Shown here: positions 51,501-60,500 of the stretch, piece after piece
Layout of the letters: each line of letters opens with the position of its first letter
Position numbering within the stretch: position 1 is the first letter of the stretch
DNA from: Ischnura elegans
Lineage: Eukaryota; Arthropoda; Insecta; Odonata; Coenagrionidae
Assembly: GCF_921293095.1 (NCBI RefSeq)
Contig: NC_060256.1
Location: 88,691,851 to 88,755,850, forward strand
Length of the DNA: 64,000 nucleotides
Direction: 5' to 3'
The notes under the pieces: generated by a model
Database searches by the model: none
Told to the model about the DNA's origin: nothing
The model's input: the letters and a program-made list of their open reading frames with translations, nothing else
Translations under genes and position numbers: made by a program

Positions 51501-54500
51501 TCTTGGAATCAATTTTTGGTGTCCTAAAAAAGGCTGGTGTCCTAACACCCCCTGCCACCCACGTTTTAGGCGGCTTGCGGGGTAGTATGTAAAACAAGAT
51601 GAATTTCTGGTGTACTATTCAAACGAGCGGCAACGTTATCATCCATTTTTCTGTTAACTGAAACATACAAAGTGAAACGCTTGTACTTCATCATCCCGAT
51701 GTCGCATTTTTAGTATCCCCAGTAATAATCGTGGCACAAAAGCAATAGGAAAACTTACCAAGAATTACAGCACATACACAAGTGACGATGAGTTGCTAAA
51801 TCTTCCCTCAAAACGATGTTTAAAGCAAGCGCTCAGTGTATTTCCCAACTCCCGACGGCAGTTTGGGAACCTATGTGTACAGTGGTCAGCTCAAAGATAA
51901 TTTTCTCCATTTTAAAGTCAAATTTTTTATTTCTTTTGATGATTAATGGAGAATCTTTAGGTATTTTTGCGAGCTAATGCATCAATTTTACCAGTTCATA
52001 ATAGTTTTTATAGCTCCCAATTACTTTCCCCCTTCAGTCTCCCTTCTTTCTACAACAGCAATCGGCATGATCTTTATTGTAACAATCAATGTGATTACTT
52101 GTACCCCACAAATAAACACCGGGTAAGATTAAAAGGTAGTCATAACTGAATAAGACCGACCTCATAATCCTTGTTCATATTGCATAGTTCTAAATAGTAT
52201 GCATTTGAATTCCTAAAAATTGGAAAACTCCATAAAATACCAAAACAATTTACATATTATATAAGACTTCAAAGTCACAAACTTACAGAATGATTTGATG
52301 TAGGAGGACCTTTTCACTTCATACTGCTGGAGGCAAGACGGGTACTTTCCACTTCCTTTTATGCTTTCAAGATGAGATCTACAGCCATCCAGGATGATAT
52401 CAACAAGGCTGACCAACTGATCGTACAACTGATTTCGCAAACTGGGGTTTCCTGCCAATTGCGCTCCATTCTTCAAGGTTATAGAATGCTAGAACAGATT
52501 TCAACAAGGGAAAAATAGAAAATCAACAAGAACTATTGTTATCTCTTACCACAGATAATAAAACACATTGGACCAATTAATGCCTTTTAACACTGAGAAG
52601 CGTAAAATTTCTGAGTTTCCATAAGTTAAATACACCAAAGGATGAAGTTTGCCATGAAAAAATATTTGACTTAGCCGGGATACGAACCTGGATCTCACGA
52701 TTACCGGTCAGGTGTGTCACCCAATTACGCCACCAAGCCATTTTCTCAGAGCGAACTTCGGGATGGGTTTTACCGAACAAGAAAATCCGGACACCTGACC
52801 GGCATTCCGGGTTCGAATCCCGGCTAAGTCAAATATTTTTTCATGGCGAACTTCATCCTTTGGTGTATTTAACTTTGCACCCGTGCACGTGACTGGGTAC
52901 AAAGTCACTTGTTCCTGCAGTGCTTTCCATAAGTTTTACTACATTTTTTCTCAATCATGCAATTCATAATACAGTGGAATCCTGATTTAAGGTTTTTCAG
53001 GGGGGACAAAATATAAAACACTAAATGCAGACAAACACTAAATGAGGACATGCCATTTTTTTCAGGTTTTAGGGTCTGTAATGATTGGAATGGCTTTTTA
53101 TGAATAAAATATATTATTTTAAGCAACTAAAAGGTGCTGCATGCAGCAAAAAATTCATTGATTAAATTTTCTCTGCCCAGTGAGGGTTGGATAATACTTT
53201 TCAGGAATCAGCTAAAAAAAATGGGTAGTAGAAATAAGTAGGTAATGAGAGGATGACAATTGCTTTAATGAAATATTTTAAGAAAATTATAATGTACATC
53301 AACTTAAAAGTATTCCCACGGAATATTATTATGGTCATTAGTGATTCCATTTTTACTCATATTTCAGTCGTCTCGATTAAATTTTATATTTTTTTCTATA
53401 AAAGTGACATGTAGGTGACTATAGCATTTCTAATGTAATAAGAAAAGGTGTAAGTATGTCCTAAAAAATCGTCATTGCAACAATAAAGATGAGTGAAATA
53501 AAATGACAACAGAAGATCGCTAATCCCGAATTCTAAACTACCGAATAACTAGTAAAAGGGAGGGTTTATTGGAATTTTGTCAACTTAATGTTTTCTGTAG
53601 CGTGCGAAAGATCCACAGAGAAAAAATCATTCGCCTTGACCGGGATTCGAACCCGGATCCTTTAAAACTTAAATCCCGGTGTACTTTGAAACTAGTTTTC
53701 TGTAGCCTCCGCGAAACGAGGGATTTATGAGCCTTTAAAAACCCTCCTGGGCGCTCATTTTGGATTTCGAGGTCATCCAAAAAAGGAGAATCTTATTTCT
53801 AGTATGCCTACAAGTTGATGGTGATTCAACTCGATGATAACACCAGATTGTCATATATCCGCGGCCTCATGCAGGTCGAATGGAGCCGGGAGAAGTTGCT
53901 TACGCGGCGCGCTAATCACCTTGACGCCGACTCACCTTGTTTCACCGCAGCCTTTAATAGAATTTGGTTGGACCTTGAATAGCGATTAGCTAAACTCTGT
54001 TAAGTGAAAAGGTTTAATCTTCAACAGAACTGGATTTCTTCTGACACATTGTCAGTGCCTCTAGAGTTTGGCAACTTCGTCCGAGTTATGATGTCGAAGT
54101 CAACCACCAAGGGCAATCCTGCTGGATTTTCGTATTTTTCCGCGCTCTATCCACGATCTTTTTTTACCTTGATTATGCGGTGATTTTTTTCCGGCATGAG
54201 CGATTTATTTAGAGTCATGGACCGTGATAGTTCGTCAAAACTCCGATTGTCATTATCTTTTGACATGAAATAGCCCCAGATAAATATCTTTGAATCGACA
54301 GCGATATCAACCAACCGCATGTCGGTAAATGGGCTCCGGGATATCTAAATTACGATGTGAAACAATGTTGTTACGTAGGGAAAGAATGCTCTCTTTCACG
54401 ATCATGACAGGGGAAACGCTTCCTCGGTTATTTCTCTGTTCCTCCGCGGAAACTGAAATCTATAGAAAGAATCATCTGGTGAACTGCGCAAATGATATAG

Positions 54501-57500
54501 TGTGTCTCCTCTTTTGAAAAGAGAAAGTAGATGACTGGAAAAATATTGGGCTAAAATTTAACTGCCCGTAGAGAGTAGAGTTGAAAGGGGCATAAGCCAT
54601 CAAGTGAAAACATTACGAGAAAACTGTCATTGTAGCGGCCCTCGGAGAAAAACTCGCGTCATCAGTCGTCAATTATCATCGAAGTAAAATTCCAAAAGTG
54701 AAGGATAAGGTAGTTTGAGGTTATTAAGGGATGACTTTGCTCCATTAGATCGGATCTGATCCAAAAAGTGCCAGGTGTTTGGACTAGAAGGGGAGCGAAA
54801 CATTACGAGAAGACAAATCACCCAGCTAGCGAGTTGAAGGTCCCAGCGCTGCATTCGCGGAAGAAAGCAGTTGAAGAAGCATTCCCCGGTATTTTATCGA
54901 CTCTTGGGAAACTTCTATGGGACTCTTCTTGTTGACGAGCAGAAATTTGAAGATTTGGATAATCATTTGCACGAACCGTCATGAAAAAACGTTAAATCGG
55001 GCAAAAAAATCTTGTGCGGGAAAAATTTTTACGACCATAAATGCGGAAAAACGCAAAATGCGGAAACACTAAATACGGATTATTTTTACATTGTTCTAAT
55101 AGGGAATGAATCGGGACCCCAAAAAATAAACGCTAAATTCGGAAAAACGTTAAATGCGAAGACGTTAAATCCGGATCCGACTGTACTTCTTGGTTGTACA
55201 AAAAAAGTAACTTAAAATGTAAAAGGGGCACAGACAGAGCATCCCCGAGGAAAACTTGTAACCACCACAAATACAAGAACAACGAAGACAGAAAACATTA
55301 ACCCAGTCATGCTCTTCCCTATTGATGTCACCTGAACTTACTTTTCAGCCATATTAACTTATTACACACCTATCTTATCATTTTTATAGCAATTGATAAT
55401 TCTATTCACCAAATGTGCACATGTAAATCTCACAGCACTTGTAAGAATTGCAGAGCTTTCATTAGGTCCAACAGCAATCAGTTATGAAGAGATTAAGTGA
55501 ATGGATTAAGTGATTAAGATTTAAGTCTTGAATAAAATCCAATGGATAATGAGGTTCCACACTCACTTCAAGAAAGAAACCTAATAAGCAATGTTTTTTG
55601 AAGTTTTGTGCATGATGGTGTGGAATATAAACATTATGAGGTCGATGAACAAAGCTAATGACTAAGGCAAATCATAGAGCTGTCCAAATTATGTTAATTC
55701 TACGGTAGCCATGCATTGAGAGTTGAGGTATGCAAGAACGTGCTACACTTAGTGTACAATAAATGGCACAGCAGTTTCAAATGAATTTTACTTTAAGTTA
55801 AAACAAAACATTCAGTACAACAGCTAAAATTATAACTTTAGAACATTTCCTCATTTATGGTCGGAGCACTTCGTGTTTCATAACATTCTTCTTAGCTTAT
55901 TTGGTACTTAACAAATATGCTATTCAGATTGAGATATTATATGAGAAAGTAAAAAAAGTTAATAATTCTAAGAGAGGTGCTAGTTGCCTTCGTCGGGGGG
56001 AGGAAAGGGACGGGCGAACGGACCCGCAAGCTACCTGTGTCGGTCCAATACAATTTTTTTGTCGGTCCTTTCCTCCCCTCCTTTGCTCGCAGCTCAAGTA
56101 CTTCGCAGGCCCATGCGCCAACTTATAGTATACACACTATAAGATACTTGACCGGACTACTTATATACAAAAGTATTTGCAGCGAAAGAACAATAAACCA
56201 TGGAAAAACAATACTAAATGTGTCACTAATGACTTTTACCTTCCAGAAACAATAAATATCAATGCAACTGAATGCATAGGTACCTGCAAGACAAGAGCAT
56301 CCCCAACCCCGGCTTTTCCAGAGGATGCTGTCCACGGCAAATACTCCATTCCAGGAAAATTAGGAGAGGGAGAGCGATCATTCTGTTTCCGGAAATTCAT
56401 CACGTCTTGTAAAACAGTCTGTATAAAATAGAAGGAAAATGGCATAAGAATGCACCAAGACATTCAAGTTCTTAAAGAGTGGTTAAATAAATTCAAGAGG
56501 TTTATACTGCACTCATACAATAAGAGAGGTGTTACTCACTAGAATGATAGTGTTGGCTTCAGCAAGTGTGGAGGCTATTTCATCGGGAGGACGACTGCTT
56601 TGCACCACTTCTTCTGAATACTGGCACAACACTGGAATAGCTTCATGAACTTTTGACACCTGGAAAAGGAAGAGCTTATTGTTTTTATGCAGTATAATAA
56701 AATATTTAACATATAAAATCATTTTTAATTTCTTACAAAAAATAAAGTTAATCAATTTAAAGCATTAACATGCATCGAAAACTTCTAAAAAGTATAATGT
56801 GCTCAATTTACAATTTAAAATATTCATACAGGTATTCTACTGCTCAACAATTGGTTCAAAATCAAACACTGCCAGCATTACCGGTGACGTTACTAGTAAT
56901 GTTAATACCCACTGTTGCCATGTAATATCTCTTAAGAAAAATTTTAACCACAAGTTATCTTCCGGAGTAGTTCTCCCATTTCTATACAAGTAGTATCTTC
57001 CAGTTTTTGATCGCGGTAAGAAACTAGAGCCTCCTCAATTACAACATTGAAATCTCCTTTCCTGAATATGCTGAGCCTTTCCTGACCCCAGGGGTTTTGT
57101 CATTGGCCAGTCCTCCATTCCATAATTTCTTCCCCTCTTCCAGTGCAAAGCAATTACTTCCATAGACTTGAACACCTAACTTTTTAAGGTAACTTACGAA
57201 GCTTACCCTCAAGAGTTATGATTCACCTTGTCATATTGCATTTCAAATGCTGCAAGCAATTGAAGCATTTGAAATTTGAATCTGGTTTAGAGCCAAAGAA
57301 GACCAACAAGGGGAGTGTCTGAAATCTGGGAATTAGAATTCAATCAAACTCTGTAGTATTGCAGTCCTTTTCTTCCCCGGAGTTGGGGGCAGTCAGCCAT
57401 CTTTTTGCAAGTGGTCACTCATTTGTATGCAAGCCATCTGTAACAAGAGGCTCCAGAGAAGTGTCTTGACGGTAAATTTTGCTTTCACTTCTTCCAGCAA

Positions 57501-60500
57501 GAGAATTATTGATTTTTAAGGGTAAAACAAATATGTACAGTAGAAGATCAATAATCCCAAATGCTTTGGACCAGATGCATTCTGGAATAACTATATTTCC
57601 GGTGAATATATCTGTTACTCGGATGTAGGCAAACCTGAAACACATTTTTTTTACGGATACTGACAATATTTCTCTTTTCAGAAGGAGCATTGATGTCAGT
57701 AGAAATGATGCACTGCTGAGTGAAGGGTCAAGTGATCAAAAAACCCAATCAAATTCATAAAGTTTACGATTAAACGCGATTAAAAAAGATTCAAAACATC
57801 TGAAAAAGTTCTTCGTCCGATAATTACAGAGCTAGATAGGTTGTTAAAGTAATCTTGATGAGACCACCTGTGAATGGAAGGAAAATGGCACATTTTTACA
57901 ATCTGACTAGAACATCCATATTTCACTCTTCCATATTTTTCTACATGCACCTGTCGCAAATTCATATAATTTTCATGGCTAAAACATTACCTTTTCAGTA
58001 ATTATCAAATACTACGATCAGAGGCAATCCCTCTTTGAATAAGTAACCATAATTGATAACCAATTGTGAATTTTATCTCTTAAATTTAACATTAGTAGTT
58101 GCAGATAATCTTATTGGAGAACACAAGTATTTTGGAAAAACTACTACAGTGCACTCTCGATATAACGACACCCCACGGTGCACTAATAAACACTCGCTAT
58201 AGCGAATTGCCGCTTTACCGGAGGTGGAGCAAATAATAGCCAATATACCCGTTGCAAACAGATATACAGGAACAGGATTGGAGTGGCGACAGATAAACAT
58301 CTATCCGATAAACGTAACCATAAATCCAGAGGAAAGGCGATGTTTTTTTGCATCACTAAATTTCCTTACTCAAACAACGACTAACTATTTAAACAATTTA
58401 TAAGCGCCGCACTGAATAAAAATCATGGAAAGCATTGTTTCGTCAATCATTATGCCAATGCACAACCGACGAAGCCATTTTTCTATGCACTTAATTAGTT
58501 CATTTACGCGATCAATCTATTATTTTGGTATTTTCCACTGAAAAATCAAAAATTAACTGATAAAACAGTATCGCGGTTATATACTGCCTCAAATGTTTCC
58601 ATTGGTGTATGTTTATTGTTTCTGTACGTTAAGCGGCTGTGAAGTGAAATAACGCATTACATTTGTTTACACAGGCGAAAACGGTGGAAGGTTGTATAAC
58701 GTTCCCGCCTTGGAAGACTTTTTCTATCAGATAATGTAATATCTTCATCATCTATGGTAAAAAGTTTGCTAAGCTTGAAAAATGATGTGATTAAAATTGC
58801 CGTTGTTGAAAAAAGTTTCTTTTTGTGTTACGCTCGCGACATATTTGAAATAGTACACAGAGTTTACCACGGCACTGCAAACGAGAGTTAGTTGTTCTGT
58901 GAGTTCTTCCAGCGGCCACCAGGGGATGCTCGGCTACCCGCGTGACAAAAGAGAGCGCCAGTACGACTCCGACCACTGACGCGAATAGTTCACCCTTGTA
59001 AATCCGCAACGGAGAATAAATACGTCAATCCGGACTATTCATGCTGAGTATCATTTCTTCGTACATCCTACATCATCGCTAAGACGCACTACCTACCTTT
59101 AGAGGCATCATTGCAAGAAATACCTCATACTGCAAGGGTTTTGCCGGGGAGTTGTATGTAAAAAAGTTCCGTTTCGTCTATGTTATATGACGCGGGGAAT
59201 ACTTCTAAAGATACTTATGATCGGAGTCCTTTCTTCCACGACTTCGGGTTTACACCGCAGGCATCACCAGCAATTATGAGGGGAGAAAATGCTTCGCATT
59301 AGTATAATCATCCTTCCGCACTCTTAACATTCTTGATTCGCAATCTATCCCTGAAATACTCCGCTTTAGGCTTGGGCGTAGCCCCTTTCTCAGAAGTTCC
59401 CGCAGATTTGAATGGGCAAAACCACCCGAACAAAGCTCCTTATAACTCTTCACCGTCTGCATTTCTTGGACGCTTTTGTTTTTTTTTTTTTTAATTTTGC
59501 AGAGCGAATAGGAAGATAAATTAATTTCGACACTCTCATATTACTCCTTTATTTTTACTTTCTTGCTTAGACGTGTTTGGTGTTTTTTTGGCCATGGTGA
59601 CGGCCATCAAATGCTTTCTATTCACGCAACTCACGGACGTGCGGGTATGCTGCCGACTGCTTTCTGCCGCCCGAGGAACAAAAGAAGATGAAGCATTCGC
59701 GAATGCTAATGCCACAATATTTTCACCAAAATTAACTACTTATTTATCGAACGACAGTTTACCACATAAATTTGAGACTGAGTACTCCATTAACTTCATT
59801 TCTAACAGATCGCTAGCAATTACAGAGGTTAAGGAGTCTCGATGAAAGTCTTCCGGCGGTGAAACCCTCGCTATGGCGAGAGCCAGCAACAAAAGGGTGT
59901 CGTAAAAACGAACTTTTTAACACGCTTATTATAGGGTCAATTGACGGGGCATCGGCTATCTCTCGTTATAGCGGAAGTGTCGCTATAGCCCATACTCGCT
60001 TTAACGAGGTTCCACTGTACTTGGCATTAACTTCATAAACAATCTTCATCTTTTTGGAGACCCGCATTTTGGACACTCCCCTTGTTAGTTAAGCAATAAA
60101 CATAAGCAAATGTATAAATATAAAATTCAATAAAACGATTAAACATGCTAAAACACAATAAAAAGTTAACAGGGAAAACTAACCTCCTTGAAGAATAGAT
60201 CAATGTGTGTCAAACAGCCATCAGTTAGCATACCACGATCCACTTGTACTCGCTTGATAACAGGATCTAACAAGGCATTGTGACTGCAAGGGATTAAAAT
60301 GCATTGATTATTATCAGAAAATAATGGAAAAAATACTCCCAGGATACCAGTAAACTGGGGTTGTGAACATAACAACAATTTTTAACGGAGACACTAAATG
60401 TAATATTGAGAAGAAACTCACACTGGATGAAGAGTCTTCAAACTAATGGCAGCAACTAATTTCTCTTCGTGCTCAGCCAGCACATGGCATGTTGAGACCA

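Larger units (their letters stand above)
44813..52286 (-). other. NUP133 intron h/i (7.5 kb)
   Basis: Contains a Tigger-type MITE, a 4-kb hAT element with a nested TA-flanked element, and a LINE fragment. 50640-52286 shows no recognised feature. Confidence 0.8.
52489..56283 (-). other. NUP133 intron g/h (3.8 kb)
   Basis: Contains a palindromic SINE pair and a 2.2-kb TA-flanked element. 55186-56283 shows nothing supported; minus and plus frames near 55901-56128 are low-quality. Confidence 0.8.
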
